Assembly (NCBI GenBank): GCA_000613465.1
Contig: BAJA01000002.1
Span: forward strand, 62,001-126,000
Source of the DNA: Bacteroides nordii WAL 11050 = JCM 12987
GTDB lineage: Bacteria; Bacteroidota; Bacteroidia; Bacteroidales; Bacteroidaceae
DNA length: 64,000 nucleotides
Direction: 5' to 3'
The position numbers were made by a program, and so were the translations under genes. Below the pieces are notes generated by a model. The model searched no databases and was not told the DNA's origin. It worked only from the letters and a program-made list of their open reading frames with translations. Positions 37,087 to 47,651 of the stretch are shown here, in pieces (positions within the stretch are counted from its first letter, which is position 1; the number at the start of each line of letters is the position of its first letter).

Positions 37087-40000
37087 TCAGTAAACCAACA
37101 CCTTGGATACCGAATTATTTGCCTTCAAAATATATTGCCCTGCCGGAACAGAGAGTGATACATTGCGATGAACTTCCAGACTTTGTACCAAAGTACCGTT
37201 TATACCGTATATCTTGATATCTGTTGCTGTTTCAATACCACGTACAGAAATGGTGCCCTTCCCCCCTATTACACTAATATTGTTTTCCAAAGTAGTATTT
37301 TCAACACCAGTACCAATACTTCCTACTATAAATTCATCTGAAGCCTCACTCAATGCACCGTATTCATTAACAGACTGAACAGTAACTACATCATTCAAAT
37401 TTGCCTCATAGTGGGTTTCAGTAGTAAATCCGGCTACTTTACCATTAATATTTATTACATAGCAGATAGCATATTCATCAGCAGTCCAACCGAATGTAGC
37501 AGTTCCTTCTATCCCACTAATAACAGGTTTGGCAGTTTGTTCTACCATTGGTAGTGGATTCCATACGCCGGTAGTAGCATCACTTCCGTCACCACTCAGC
37601 ACATTTTCTAATGTATACGAAGCAGCTTCTTCATCTGTAAGGAAGTTTTTTGCTTTACCACGAATCGTCTCACCATTGCTTTCGTACCAATAGTCTTCGA
37701 TAGATGTTTCGCTCATTTTATATCCGTTCTTGTCCCATATATTGTACACAGCCCAAAGAGCAGGCACAGCACCCATTGTAGGATACCAATAACCATCATA
37801 CGGTTTCACACGGCATTCCGTATCGATAAATACAGTTTTTGGCTCATTGTGCCAGGGACGTCCGAAATATACCTGTGTTTTATCTTCCTTACCAACGGGA
37901 GCAGTAATCTTTGTATTTTTGAATACATATCCCCAACGCGTACTTACTTGTGTAATATTACCCTGATTGTCCTTAAGATCAGTATAATGCGACGGAGCAA
38001 CAATGTAACCTCCCGATTCACGTACAATATTCAGCGTACAATTATCAAAGTAGACATCGCCTCCTCCATAAATAAAATCGACTGCACCTTCAATCATAGT
38101 ATTACGGAAATAGTTACGGTCATAATAGTGAGGTTGATTATTACCCGTATTCGTATTTCCTGTTTTCGGACTCAGGTATGTATCCTGATAAGAACGGATA
38201 CGGCAGTTGTTGAAAGCTACACGATCTGCTTCCACATACAGAGACAATGCTTGCGGACCACGTGTTTCATTCCCTTCATATTTAGTCCACCACTCATTAT
38301 CAATCGTCAGATTCTCCGCATAAAAGTCATTTGACTTAATTACCAGTGTGGCACCTTCTGCCACATTATACCAAGGTTGACTCTTGTCAGCAGCATTACT
38401 TCCTGCAATACGGTCTTGTGCGATCGTTACTTTATTTACATCTTCACCAATGAGATGCACAAACGGACGATCTACCACTATAATACGGCTGTCCTCCGAA
38501 GCAGATAGTTTGCCACTCTGATCTTCCCAAGTATATTTCCCGGTAGAAAATGTCCGGTTATTCAAATCATTATAATATCCGGCTTTTATAAAAATAAGCC
38601 AGGGTTTGTTATTAGTCACGGGCACAGCATCAATAGCTTCCTGAATCGTTTTATATTGACCTATTGCAGTAGAGGTTGGCATAACACTAACTTCCAGACT
38701 TTGATCTACTATCGCATTAAAAAGACGGGCTTCCGGTTTAATACGCTCCATCACAGTGAAACTACTGCTGACAGCTGGTGCTTTATTGCCGGAACGATCA
38801 GTCACATACCCTTCCGGAAGTTCCAAAGTATATGTGCTCGCATAAGCCAAATTTACATAGCGGAAAGAGACAGAAGAACTTCCATATTCCGGTTCGAGTG
38901 TAATCGTTTTACCGTTTCCAGCCAACGTAGCCTCTCCTGTACCAGCCTGGATACGTTCACTATAAGAAATCGTAATCTTACCACTGGCTGACACACCAGT
39001 AGCTTTATCTGCCGGAGCAATAGCTTTGATAGCAGGTGCCTCATGATCTTCCTCAACAACCGGAGTGCCAAATACATAAATATTACCCAAACCGGTTTCA
39101 CTATGGTCGGTATAATTCAAACCACTTTCCGAATCGACTTTATCAAAGTTATATTCACCATTGTTATCATTAAGAACCTCATCACCTGTACCGGTAAAGC
39201 GAATGTATACCATTTCTTTATCAGCAACTTCCTCACCCGGCAATTCAAAATCAACACTTGTAGCCAGTCCGTTGACCAATTTATAAATCAACTTTTCGTT
39301 ATTATTCGTAACAGGTTTATAAATAGTACCATCTGTAGAATAAAGCACCTTCCAGTTTACAGTTGCGGCATTCTTTGCAACCAAAGCTGCAGTGAAACGA
39401 ACGGTTGTAAAGTTCCTGGTCGAAAACTGAATCTGCATTGCCACATCCGTACTGCGATATCCGTTCATATACAAACCATTGACCGAACTTATGACAGCTC
39501 CCTTGCGCATACGTACTACCGGAGTACCACTCGAATTACCGTTCAATGAACTTCCATCATTCACTTTCACAACAGAAGCAGTAGCATTACGTTCTAAGTC
39601 CCAGGTATAATCGGCAGCAAACGGATAATTCCCTTTGTTTGCCCAAATCTCTGCTTTATCGGAATTATAAGCGGCAATGAAATCCTGAATCTCATAATTT
39701 GCAATAAGTTCCGTATTTTGTTTTACCGTCACACTGCGCTCGGCAGTTGTAACACTGGAATTTTCAAAATCATCTTCCCAATTCAAAAATCGTGCAATTG
39801 GAAGTTCGTTTGCTGTAGCAGTTACTATCACGCCTTCTTCATACTTCCCTTCAGTTGGTTCCGGGTTCAATGTAACAGAACCAATCTGCATTTCCAGATC
39901 GTTGATGCAACGGGTAGAAAATGTATAAGTGTTCACTTCCCGGAAAACAGCCTTCAATGAAGTATTACTTTTTACTACAAATGAATATGGATTTTCCGCC

Positions 40001-40803
40001 GACACTTCTTTACCACTATTATCCACCCAATTAACAAAATGAAAACCAAACTTTGGAAAAGCTGTCACAGTTACTTTCGTATCTTCATCCATCAAACTGC
40101 CTGCCGGCATCTGATTAACAGTGCCTGCACTCTCCGGTTCCATACTTGTTGCTACATTATATTGCGGAACTTCTACGGCTGTACCATTTACTGTACCTGT
40201 AACCATCACATTACTGAAACCTATCTCTTTATTATTTGCCAGGCTATATACACTGATAATCAATGATAGTTCTTCATCAGTTGCCGACATACTACCTAAA
40301 TCATATGTACATTCAGTGGCATTTACAGAGGTTCCGGAACGATTCGGCTTGATAGTACCTGCCACCGTTTTTTTAGTCCCATCGGCGTACTTCAAATAAA
40401 CATCCACCATACCACCTCCTGTGCCAAATACACCCATTTTGAAAGAAATCTGTCCCGGTTGAAAAGTCAATCCTTTAGCTGGTTTTATAGAGTAAATCAG
40501 ATCATACCCATCTGTTGCCCCACTCATTTGAGCGCTTGGCTTATAAGTATTCATACTCAGATTTTCGTCAAGCCCTTTATACTCCTGTTGTTTGGAGAAG
40601 TTCATCTCTCCACCCAAAACAAAAGCAGTTGTACTAAAAGCATGTTCATTACTGACAACAGCCTGTGATGGTTCATTGACTCCACCGGACATTCCCCATG
40701 TCGCTGTAACTTTTTCGTTGTCAAAAGTCTGAGCTATAACCAATTGTGTAGAAAGCCCCAATATTCCAGCCAGACAGCCTTTTAATAAAAAATTCCTATT
40801 CAT
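37087..40803 (-). CDS. Multidomain pectinesterase (CE8) with sorting-type C-terminal domain
   Basis: A 1,238-residue secreted enzyme that removes methyl esters from pectic homogalacturonan. The signal peptide is residues 1-24. Residues 30-210 form an uncharacterised beta domain. Residues 215-375 hold two Listeria-Bacteroides-type repeats, including VTVTAFPKFGFHFVNW. Residues 590-690 are a Big_5/SbsA-like Ig domain. The CE8 right-handed beta-helix spans about 700-1,110, with catalytic Asp874 in SYQDTYL, Asp909 in GAVDFIYGG and Arg982 in FGRPW. Residues 1,165-1,238 resemble a type IX secretion sorting domain, ending SVSKVLVY. It lies 32 bases after the CE12 gene in a two-gene operon. Confidence 0.88.
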   Translation of the reverse strand: MNRNFLLKGCLAGILGLSTQLVIAQTFDNEKVTATWGMSGGVNEPSQAVVSNEHAFSTTAFVLGGEMNFSKQQEYKGLDENLSMNTYKPSAQMSGATDGYDLIYSIKPAKGLTFQPGQISFKMGVFGTGGGMVDVYLKYADGTKKTVAGTIKPNRSGTSVNATECTYDLGSMSATDEELSLIISVYSLANNKEIGFSNVMVTGTVNGTAVEVPQYNVATSMEPESAGTVNQMPAGSLMDEDTKVTVTAFPKFGFHFVNWVDNSGKEVSAENPYSFVVKSNTSLKAVFREVNTYTFSTRCINDLEMQIGSVTLNPEPTEGKYEEGVIVTATANELPIARFLNWEDDFENSSVTTAERSVTVKQNTELIANYEIQDFIAAYNSDKAEIWANKGNYPFAADYTWDLERNATASVVKVNDGSSLNGNSSGTPVVRMRKGAVISSVNGLYMNGYRSTDVAMQIQFSTRNFTTVRFTAALVAKNAATVNWKVLYSTDGTIYKPVTNNNEKLIYKLVNGLATSVDFELPGEEVADKEMVYIRFTGTGDEVLNDNNGEYNFDKVDSESGLNYTDHSETGLGNIYVFGTPVVEEDHEAPAIKAIAPADKATGVSASGKITISYSERIQAGTGEATLAGNGKTITLEPEYGSSSVSFRYVNLAYASTYTLELPEGYVTDRSGNKAPAVSSSFTVMERIKPEARLFNAIVDQSLEVSVMPTSTAIGQYKTIQEAIDAVPVTNNKPWLIFIKAGYYNDLNNRTFSTGKYTWEDQSGKLSASEDSRIIVVDRPFVHLIGEDVNKVTIAQDRIAGSNAADKSQPWYNVAEGATLVIKSNDFYAENLTIDNEWWTKYEGNETRGPQALSLYVEADRVAFNNCRIRSYQDTYLSPKTGNTNTGNNQPHYYDRNYFRNTMIEGAVDFIYGGGDVYFDNCTLNIVRESGGYIVAPSHYTDLKDNQGNITQVSTRWGYVFKNTKITAPVGKEDKTQVYFGRPWHNEPKTVFIDTECRVKPYDGYWYPTMGAVPALWAVYNIWDKNGYKMSETSIEDYWYESNGETIRGKAKNFLTDEEAASYTLENVLSGDGSDATTGVWNPLPMVEQTAKPVISGIEGTATFGWTADEYAICYVININGKVAGFTTETHYEANLNDVVTVQSVNEYGALSEASDEFIVGSIGTGVENTTLENNISVIGGKGTISVRGIETATDIKIYGINGTLVQSLEVHRNVSLSVPAGQYILKANNSVSKVLVY

Positions 40804-40835
40804 GATATATTATTTTATTATTCATAAAACTCATT

Positions 40836-42788
40836 TCATTTTTTGACGATACGTATTGTTTGCATCTGAGTTCCCGTAACTAACTTACAAAGATAAACTC
40901 CATCAGAAAATCCTCTCAGATCAATTTCGTGTGTGTGAATTCCGGTTTCCTGATTCTTACTATAGTTCAGCATAGCACGTCCTCCTATACTGTATAAAGT
41001 AATATCCACCAAGCCTGACTCGGAAAGTTCGTAATGCAAAGTTGTTCGGTCAGCAGTTATCGCCGGAGTACAATAAGCTTTCTTCATACTGTCTACAGTT
41101 CTTATAGAGGTAATCTCTCCTTCTGTTACAACTCCTTTCACTGTGACGCCATAAAGACAAATTGATTTCCGATTGGATTTACTGCTATACCAGGGATATA
41201 CACGTAAATAAAGTGTTTCTTCTCCTTGAAGTTCTATAATCTCTTTCAGAGAAATGGGATACATAGTATTGGATACATTAGAGGGACGGTTACTTATCAG
41301 TGTATACTCGCCAAATCCCGGATCCTTAGAACACATTACCCGGAAACACATACCATTGCCACCGGAACCACCGGCATACAGTCCGATAGAGTCGATATTG
41401 AAAGTCGTACCTGCATTGGCAGTTACAGAAAATTCAATATAACGGCTATAGTTCACATCGATTTCATTCTCCGGCCAGTCATCACCTTCAATAATGTTTC
41501 GCTGTGTTTTTGTCTCCGGATCTACCAATCCATCTATCCAGGTAGTCGGATTACCCGGTTTGGCATAACGATCAGCATACATCTGGCTAAAAACCTCTTC
41601 TGCTGCCAATATCGGACCGGTAACAACCGCCTTGGTATCCTGATTTAACTGCCAATAGGCCTGAGCTTCTACTCCTCCCTCAAAAGAGACTCCCTCACCA
41701 GTCAGAGTTGCAGTTTTAATACTTGTACCGTTACTCACAGTTAGCGTCCCGCTTTTTACACCTTTCTCTGTTGGCAGGAATTTTACATAAACAGAAGTCA
41801 TGGGCAAGTTTCCATTTTCATACCCAATCTCCGCTACAGAAGCAAAACCTCCGATAGCATTCAGAGAAACCACAAATCCCTCTGAAGCAGAGATAGTTAC
41901 TTTACCACTACCCGGCGTTAAATCAATACCACTGATTGAAAAAGCATACACAGAACCAGCATTCAGATAACTCTTTCCAAAATTATGAGTCGTCGGATTA
42001 ATCAATACATCCGGATCAGCATTAAAATACTCTGTCAATAATCCCTTTGCCACCAGGCCTTGTACAGCCAGACGAGCGTAAAGAGTAGCTCCATATTCTC
42101 CTATATGAGTACCGTCTCCTACATTATATATAAGTTCTACTGCCTTCTCCTCTCCGTATTCATCGCAGATTTCACGTGTCAGGGCAGTATGATCCACCAA
42201 TGGACAATTCAGTTCCCGGGCAACCTCTTTCATGGCAGCTACATAATCCAGATTTTTGCCGGAAGACATTATTACATCTGCTCCTAAGTTATGGGCTCCT
42301 TTATCCGTTATTTTATTTCCACTGAAATAACCACGTACAATAGGAGTAAACAAAATTGGATTAGCTCCCAATTCTCTAACTTCATTTACATACTTTCTCA
42401 AATACTCCTGATAGGTAGTCCATGGATAAGTTCCGATCTCTCCATCGGCTCCTGCATGCTTCTCATCGTTGTGTCCAAACTGGATGACAACATAATCTCC
42501 CTCTTTGATTTGTGGTTTTACCGTTGTCCAGAAGCGGCTCTCTTCATAAAATGTTTTAGAACTTGTCCCACTCTTGGCACGGTTATTCAGTGTAGCACCG
42601 TTAACCATAAACTGTGGGAGCATTTGAGGCCATCCTCGCTGGCCGTTAGTATTAACAGAAGGGTCAGTTGATTTCTCTTCCATCGTAGAATCGCCGATGG
42701 TATGAACTGTCGGGGCTTGCGCAAAAGCAGAAGCAAGCCCAAGACTGCAAACAGCAGCCAAAAGAAAAGACTTGAATTCGTTTTTCAT
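40836..42788 (-). CDS. SGNH/GDSL esterase, CE12 rhamnogalacturonan acetylesterase-like
   Basis: A 650-residue secreted esterase, numbered from the ATG at 42788, where the signal peptide MKNEFKSFLLAAVCSLGLAS begins. A longer frame from 42818 adds ten residues that look like untranslated leader. The SGNH core has TIGDSTMEE with nucleophile Ser34, block III VIQFGHNDEKH and block V DGTHIGEYGATLYA, as in CE12 rhamnogalacturonan acetylesterases. Residues 260-375 form a beta-sandwich domain, then a CBM-like module, then a C-terminal sorting-type domain (ITLYSIGGRAMLNY, ending TIRIVKK). It is co-transcribed with the CE8 gene. A promoter at 42816-42823 and an inverted repeat upstream suggest separate control from susC. 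Confidence 0.85.
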   Translation of the reverse strand: MKNEFKSFLLAAVCSLGLASAFAQAPTVHTIGDSTMEEKSTDPSVNTNGQRGWPQMLPQFMVNGATLNNRAKSGTSSKTFYEESRFWTTVKPQIKEGDYVVIQFGHNDEKHAGADGEIGTYPWTTYQEYLRKYVNEVRELGANPILFTPIVRGYFSGNKITDKGAHNLGADVIMSSGKNLDYVAAMKEVARELNCPLVDHTALTREICDEYGEEKAVELIYNVGDGTHIGEYGATLYARLAVQGLVAKGLLTEYFNADPDVLINPTTHNFGKSYLNAGSVYAFSISGIDLTPGSGKVTISASEGFVVSLNAIGGFASVAEIGYENGNLPMTSVYVKFLPTEKGVKSGTLTVSNGTSIKTATLTGEGVSFEGGVEAQAYWQLNQDTKAVVTGPILAAEEVFSQMYADRYAKPGNPTTWIDGLVDPETKTQRNIIEGDDWPENEIDVNYSRYIEFSVTANAGTTFNIDSIGLYAGGSGGNGMCFRVMCSKDPGFGEYTLISNRPSNVSNTMYPISLKEIIELQGEETLYLRVYPWYSSKSNRKSICLYGVTVKGVVTEGEITSIRTVDSMKKAYCTPAITADRTTLHYELSESGLVDITLYSIGGRAMLNYSKNQETGIHTHEIDLRGFSDGVYLCKLVTGTQMQTIRIVKK

Positions 42789-42815
42789 GATTGATATGAA
42801 TTGTTTTTCGAAAGA

Positions 42816-42891
42816 CAAAGCTAATGCAAGCCTTTTCTTTTTTATTGCACATTCTATTCAATCTCCCAATTGAACAAATTGTGCAATAAAA
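42816..42891 (-). promoter_or_regulatory. Promoter and 12-bp inverted repeat upstream of the CE12 gene
   Basis: The minus strand reads TAGCTTTG at 42816-42823, a TAnnTTTG match. Upstream, TTTTATTGCACA (42840-42851) and TGTGCAATAAAA (42880-42891) are perfect 12-base inverted repeats with a 28-base spacer. One arm overlaps the expected minus-33 position, so the pair is a good operator candidate, possibly for the HTCS. The remainder of the spacer (42892-43007) shows nothing else clear. Confidence 0.6.
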
Positions 42892-43007
42892 TCGAATAAC
42901 AATCGATATCCAACCAATCAATTTTTCCACATGATGGCAAAAAAATTCCACACAAAGACTTTATATAGAAGATTTTGCATTGTTTTAATACAAGCCTAAA
43001 CTGATTT

Positions 43008-44894
43008 TTACTCTATCACCGAATCATGTTCTTTCAGATAAATACGCAGCAGTTCGAAAAACGCAGGAACATCCAACAACACAATGTTTTCATCCTGTGA
43101 TTTCACCTCATCCATCACTTCACAATACCAGGTAGGTTGCTTCAGAATATTACGAAACCAATGAAAAGGTAATGCCGAACGTTCCTTCACACGTTTCACG
43201 ATTCTTGCGGCAGCAACTTTAGGATCATCGTCATTTATATCCAGATCGGCACGAATTACAGGCATATTACCATGCAATGAGGCAGTTACGACCTTCTGAG
43301 GTACAATGCCATTCGGACTAAAAGAAGCATAACAGTCCAAACCCTCTTTATTCAATCCCGGAGCCTGTCCGTCGATAACAAAACCGGTTACGGATAAACC
43401 CCACTTCTCATAATACTTCTTACAATGCCTGCCCCATACCTCCAGACCAGACGGAAGTCCTGACAATCCACGAGGTTCTTGCAACATACCCGGCATTATA
43501 TATCCCGCACCGTTATCGGCCGAAGCAAAATAATCATTTGGGGTAGCCGTTGTGCGGAAGTTATGCATAATATGCGGTACACGTTCGGCCAATACAGGAC
43601 TGATACACCACATCAATGGTAATTTCCCCCGGTTAGGATCATCCCAAATAGAAGGTGTACGTTGTGATATCCATGCGGAAGCATCATAATCGCCGACATA
43701 AAAGATAATAAAATTCCTGCCGTCCACGTTTACTTTACCATCTGCTGTCAGTAATCCTCTTTTTTGTAGTTCTTTACGAGAAATCCAATCTTGAGCATAT
43801 TTCTTTTTTGTAGGAAAGTGTTGCCAAAAAGAAGCATTCGCCAACGCACCATAGCTGATGGCGTCCGCATCCTTAAAAGCATTGTATGCACTGATGATAC
43901 GGCTGAACTCCCACTCCGTAGGCACATCGTCATGAATACCAGAAGCATGCATTGTATACTTATAGGCCCAGGAAGGAAACCCTCCGATATAACACATCTT
44001 TTCATTCTTATTCTGTTGATAAGCCAATAACAACATTTCTTTCAAAGTATTCAAATCTGTACCGACAGGTTGAGAAGGATCATCAGTAGCCGGCTCGTCT
44101 CCCCAGGGAGATAAATCGAAAAAGAAAGCTCTTTTACTCACAAAAAAGTCATGATTACTCAAGGTATGATGATTTTTTACAGCAGCAAAGGGTCTTTGCT
44201 TCCAATATTGGTCAATATAATAAGCGGCAAACTCCGTATTGCACTTACCTGTTTTCAGGTATTTCTCTATAAACCAAACATAAGGATCGTTCTTCAAAGA
44301 ACCGGTAGAGTAACGTTCTGTTCCCGGAATCTTTGTTCCTGTCTTACCGGTAAACATAGAAGTGCCATCGGGATTCAACAACCATCTTTTCACCGGTAGT
44401 TTCGGTCCGTGCAGCACAAGGCGATCATATAAACTTCCGGGAGTATCGTCGTAACGAATGGCCACCAAATTTTCAATACCTGCTACAGAAGACGCCACAT
44501 TGCTGGTAGAGGGAACTTTACCATCATAAACGACCACCCCTTCTATATAAGGAACATATGCTGTGAATAAATCCTCCATTGTCCGATACGTCCGAGTTTC
44601 ACGTCCGCACAACCATTCTCCCTTCTGACTGTATTTATTCCACCAATAACCATCGATATCATTATCGCCCTCCATCACAAAGTAAACATACAACCGGGGA
44701 ATATCCCTGTTTACCACTCCTTGTAAGGTAGACACAGCATGAACATCATCCCAAGCCAAATCGAGTCCTTGCGTTGTATTCAAATCAGCATGGAGTGTAT
44801 AACGCAAATCATAAATACCAATTTTATTCCCGGCAAAAGCAGTATATGTCATCAACAATAATACGGCTAAGAGTTTTAAATATCTATTTGTCAT
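43008..44894 (-). CDS. GxGYxYP family putative glycoside hydrolase
   Basis: A 628-residue secreted protein with a signal peptide (MTNRYLKLLAVLLLMTYTAF, cut near AFA). It matches the GxGYxYP family, which is named for a sequence motif and is found in polysaccharide loci. Supporting stretches are LQGVVNRDIPRLYVYFVMEG near residue 55, YASASADNGAGYIMPG-like ASADNGAGYIMPGML near 455 and VTGFVIDGQAPGLNKEG. The fold is predicted to be a hydrolase barrel, but activity is not well established. It is the last gene before the CE12 operon and likely acts on the same substrate as its neighbours. Confidence 0.75.
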   Translation of the reverse strand: MTNRYLKLLAVLLLMTYTAFAGNKIGIYDLRYTLHADLNTTQGLDLAWDDVHAVSTLQGVVNRDIPRLYVYFVMEGDNDIDGYWWNKYSQKGEWLCGRETRTYRTMEDLFTAYVPYIEGVVVYDGKVPSTSNVASSVAGIENLVAIRYDDTPGSLYDRLVLHGPKLPVKRWLLNPDGTSMFTGKTGTKIPGTERYSTGSLKNDPYVWFIEKYLKTGKCNTEFAAYYIDQYWKQRPFAAVKNHHTLSNHDFFVSKRAFFFDLSPWGDEPATDDPSQPVGTDLNTLKEMLLLAYQQNKNEKMCYIGGFPSWAYKYTMHASGIHDDVPTEWEFSRIISAYNAFKDADAISYGALANASFWQHFPTKKKYAQDWISRKELQKRGLLTADGKVNVDGRNFIIFYVGDYDASAWISQRTPSIWDDPNRGKLPLMWCISPVLAERVPHIMHNFRTTATPNDYFASADNGAGYIMPGMLQEPRGLSGLPSGLEVWGRHCKKYYEKWGLSVTGFVIDGQAPGLNKEGLDCYASFSPNGIVPQKVVTASLHGNMPVIRADLDINDDDPKVAAARIVKRVKERSALPFHWFRNILKQPTWYCEVMDEVKSQDENIVLLDVPAFFELLRIYLKEHDSVIE

Positions 44895-44962
44895 TTTTCA
44901 ATATCCATTATAAGCCTACTCCATAAATAGTAGTCAAGTTATTAATAATATTATCAATTCAT

Positions 44963-47554
44963 TTACTGAATTCTGACCTTTATCTTCTTCAAATCTTTTC
45001 CCTCGGAAGATGTTCCGTACAAAACCTCATACTCTCCTGCCATTACCCGCATTACATTAAATTCAGGATCAAAAAATTCAAAGCTGTCATTTGGCAAATG
45101 AATAGAAATTTGTTTCTTCTCACCAGATTTTACATGAACACGCTTAAAAGCTCTCAATGTTTTTAACGGCCCTTCTTTATCCTTCAACTTACGTATATAA
45201 ACCTGTATTACTTCTTCACCATCACGTTCTCCTGTATTTTTAATCCATAAATCCAGATTTACCGACTCATTTGCATGGATCCTTTTCTTACTCAATTGAG
45301 CTTTTCCAATTTCAAATGAAGTATAACTCAGTCCATACCCAAATGGAAATAAAGCTTCTCCCTTAAAATAGCGATAAGTACGTCCCTGCATATTATAATC
45401 TTCAAAATCCGGAAGTTGCTCCGTTGTTTTATAAAATGTGACAGGTAAGCGCCCGGCAGGGTTATAATCTCCAAACAAAACATCGGCTACTGCCGTACCT
45501 CCTGCTTGTCCCGGATACCAAGCCTGAATAATGGCATCCGCCAGATCTACTTCGGCAGACAACCCGATTGCACTTCCTGAACATAAAATCAAAATTACCG
45601 GCTTCCCTGTCTTATATAATTCCTGCAATAGATCACGCTGTATTTGTGGCAATTCGATTACTGTCCGGTCTCCTCCTCTAAATCCCGGAAAAGAAATAGG
45701 TAATTCCTCTCCTTCCACTTTCGGAGATTTCCCTCCGACAAACACAATAGCCTCGGCATCACTTACCGTTGCTGCTATTTCATTCGGATTAAAGTGCTTT
45801 GTATATCCTAAGTCAAATTGCAATATACCTTCTCCTCCGGCCTGCATATACTCAATCCTGATATCATATTTCATTCCAGCGTGTGCATCTAAGATATAAG
45901 ACCGGGCTTCGGCACCATGTTGTCCCCAATTATCAATCACTTTTTTACCATTTACAAATACCCGATAACCGTCATCCCCATTTATATTGAAAGTTACTTT
46001 CCTGTCTTCTTCCGGACAAAATATACTTTGATAGCATGCTGTAAAGTTGTTTAAATTTACGTCCGGAGCAAAGACCGTAGCCCCACCCGTATGGAAATTA
46101 AAAGGAGAACCGACCAGTGTTTCGGTCACTTCCTTTCCTGCAAACTCCAGTTGATTCCAATAAGAAGCTTTAAAACCGATCTTTCCTTTCCAAGAGCATC
46201 GGTTGAATAAACTGACAAAAGTATCCCCTGTAGTCAACTCGCACCCTTTATCATAAATCACCTGTCCTCCAACTAACTTATGGGTAATTCCTTCAAGGAT
46301 AGTGACTGTATGAGAGGGAAAACCGTTGTAATTACCCCACATCATAATCGAATCATTTGCATTAGGACCTATAACCGCTATCTTACCACAATACTTAGAT
46401 AAAGGCAACGTTCCATTCTTATTTTTTAGTAAAGTCATCGATTTACGTGCTATCTCAAGAGCTTTCATCCGGTGCTTTTCACTATCAACAACCGTATATG
46501 GTATATCAGACCAAGAAACTAAATGCTCTTCATCCATCAACCCCAATTCGAAACGGGCTTTCAATAAACGGGAAAGTGAAACATCGATCTGCTTCTCTGT
46601 TATTATTCCTTTTTCAACAGCCTTTTCCAAAGACTGATAATCCACACCACAGTCAAGATCCGTTCCGGCTTTCACGGCAGCAGCAACGGCAGATTCTTTA
46701 GTAGAGTGTGTTTCATGATGTCCTTTAAGATAAAAATCACTGATTGCACCACAGTCAGATACAACAAGCCCGTCAAATCCCCATTCCTCACGGAGAATAT
46801 TATATAGTAAACGATTACTGCCGCAACATGGCTCGCCTTCAAAGCGATTGTAAGCACACATTACTTCTTTAACTCCTCCCTGTTGTACCAAAGCCTTAAA
46901 AGCCGGCAAATAAGTTTCCCACAAGTCTCTGGGAGAAATGTTCTCCACATCAAAACGATGACGATTCCACTCCGGACCGCTATGTAATGCATAATGTTTG
47001 GCACATGCATGAAGCTTGTCATATTTGCTTTCCGAAGGCCCTTGTAGCCCACGAACGACGGCCAATCCCATCCGGGAAGTCAAATAGGGATCTTCTCCAT
47101 AGGTTTCCTGCCCTCTTCCCCAACGGGGATCCCGGAAAATATTCACATTAGGAGTCCAGAAAGTCAATCCCCGATAACGTTCGCTTCCATCTTTATTTTC
47201 GGAATGATGATATTTAGCACGAGCCTCATCAGAAACACATTCAAAAACTTGCTTTACAGCACAATCATCAAAGGTAGCAGCCATGCCGATCGCCTGTGGG
47301 AAAACAGTGGCTAAGCCTGCCCGCCCCACACCGTGCAATGCTTCATTCCACCAATTGTATTGTTTGATGCCCAAACGCGGAACCGGCGATGAATAGTCGC
47401 ACATCAACAATACCTTTTCATGAAGAGTGAGACGTCGTACTAAATCTTCTACCCGCTCTTCAACCGGTAGATCAGGGTTATTAAACGGTAATATCCCTTG
47501 TGCTCCTACCGAAAGAGAAGATAAGAACAAACAAAAAAAGAGATAGATCCTCAT
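44963..47554 (-). CDS. GH3 beta-glycosidase with PA14 domain (first copy)
   Basis: An 863-residue secreted GH3 enzyme. The signal peptide is residues 1-18 (cut after VGA). The GH3 N-domain has NEALHGV (70-76), FWTPNVNIFRDPRWGRGQET (132-151) and the nucleophile Asp267 in FDGLVVSDCGAI. A PA14 sugar-binding insert spans about 455-585, including NGDDGYRVFVNGKKVIDNW. The GH3 C-domain (LFPFGYGLSYTSFEI) and fibronectin-III-like tail follow. The sequence resembles beta-xylosidase/beta-glucosidase members. The exact sugar is uncertain. The gap to the downstream GxGYxYP gene is 68 bases, and a hairpin lies upstream at 47593-47632. Confidence 0.88.
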   Translation of the reverse strand: MRIYLFFCLFLSSLSVGAQGILPFNNPDLPVEERVEDLVRRLTLHEKVLLMCDYSSPVPRLGIKQYNWWNEALHGVGRAGLATVFPQAIGMAATFDDCAVKQVFECVSDEARAKYHHSENKDGSERYRGLTFWTPNVNIFRDPRWGRGQETYGEDPYLTSRMGLAVVRGLQGPSESKYDKLHACAKHYALHSGPEWNRHRFDVENISPRDLWETYLPAFKALVQQGGVKEVMCAYNRFEGEPCCGSNRLLYNILREEWGFDGLVVSDCGAISDFYLKGHHETHSTKESAVAAAVKAGTDLDCGVDYQSLEKAVEKGIITEKQIDVSLSRLLKARFELGLMDEEHLVSWSDIPYTVVDSEKHRMKALEIARKSMTLLKNKNGTLPLSKYCGKIAVIGPNANDSIMMWGNYNGFPSHTVTILEGITHKLVGGQVIYDKGCELTTGDTFVSLFNRCSWKGKIGFKASYWNQLEFAGKEVTETLVGSPFNFHTGGATVFAPDVNLNNFTACYQSIFCPEEDRKVTFNINGDDGYRVFVNGKKVIDNWGQHGAEARSYILDAHAGMKYDIRIEYMQAGGEGILQFDLGYTKHFNPNEIAATVSDAEAIVFVGGKSPKVEGEELPISFPGFRGGDRTVIELPQIQRDLLQELYKTGKPVILILCSGSAIGLSAEVDLADAIIQAWYPGQAGGTAVADVLFGDYNPAGRLPVTFYKTTEQLPDFEDYNMQGRTYRYFKGEALFPFGYGLSYTSFEIGKAQLSKKRIHANESVNLDLWIKNTGERDGEEVIQVYIRKLKDKEGPLKTLRAFKRVHVKSGEKKQISIHLPNDSFEFFDPEFNVMRVMAGEYEVLYGTSSEGKDLKKIKVRIQ

Positions 47555-47592
47555 TGCTCTATTTTTACATTTTTTTGAACTACATCTAAAAA

Positions 47593-47632
47593 TATCGTCC
47601 GATAAGAATCGGATGTTCCTTACCGGACGATA
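47593..47632 (-). other. Intercistronic hairpin in the polysaccharide locus
   Basis: TATCGTCCG (47593-47601) and CGGACGATA (47624-47632) are perfect 9-base inverted repeats enclosing a second small pairing (CCGAT with ATCGG). It lies between the CBM6-like gene and GH3 in the same operon and has no T-run, so it is more likely an mRNA stabiliser or processing site than a terminator. Confidence 0.55.
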
Positions 47633-47651
47633 ATCAAATATCTAAGAGAAT

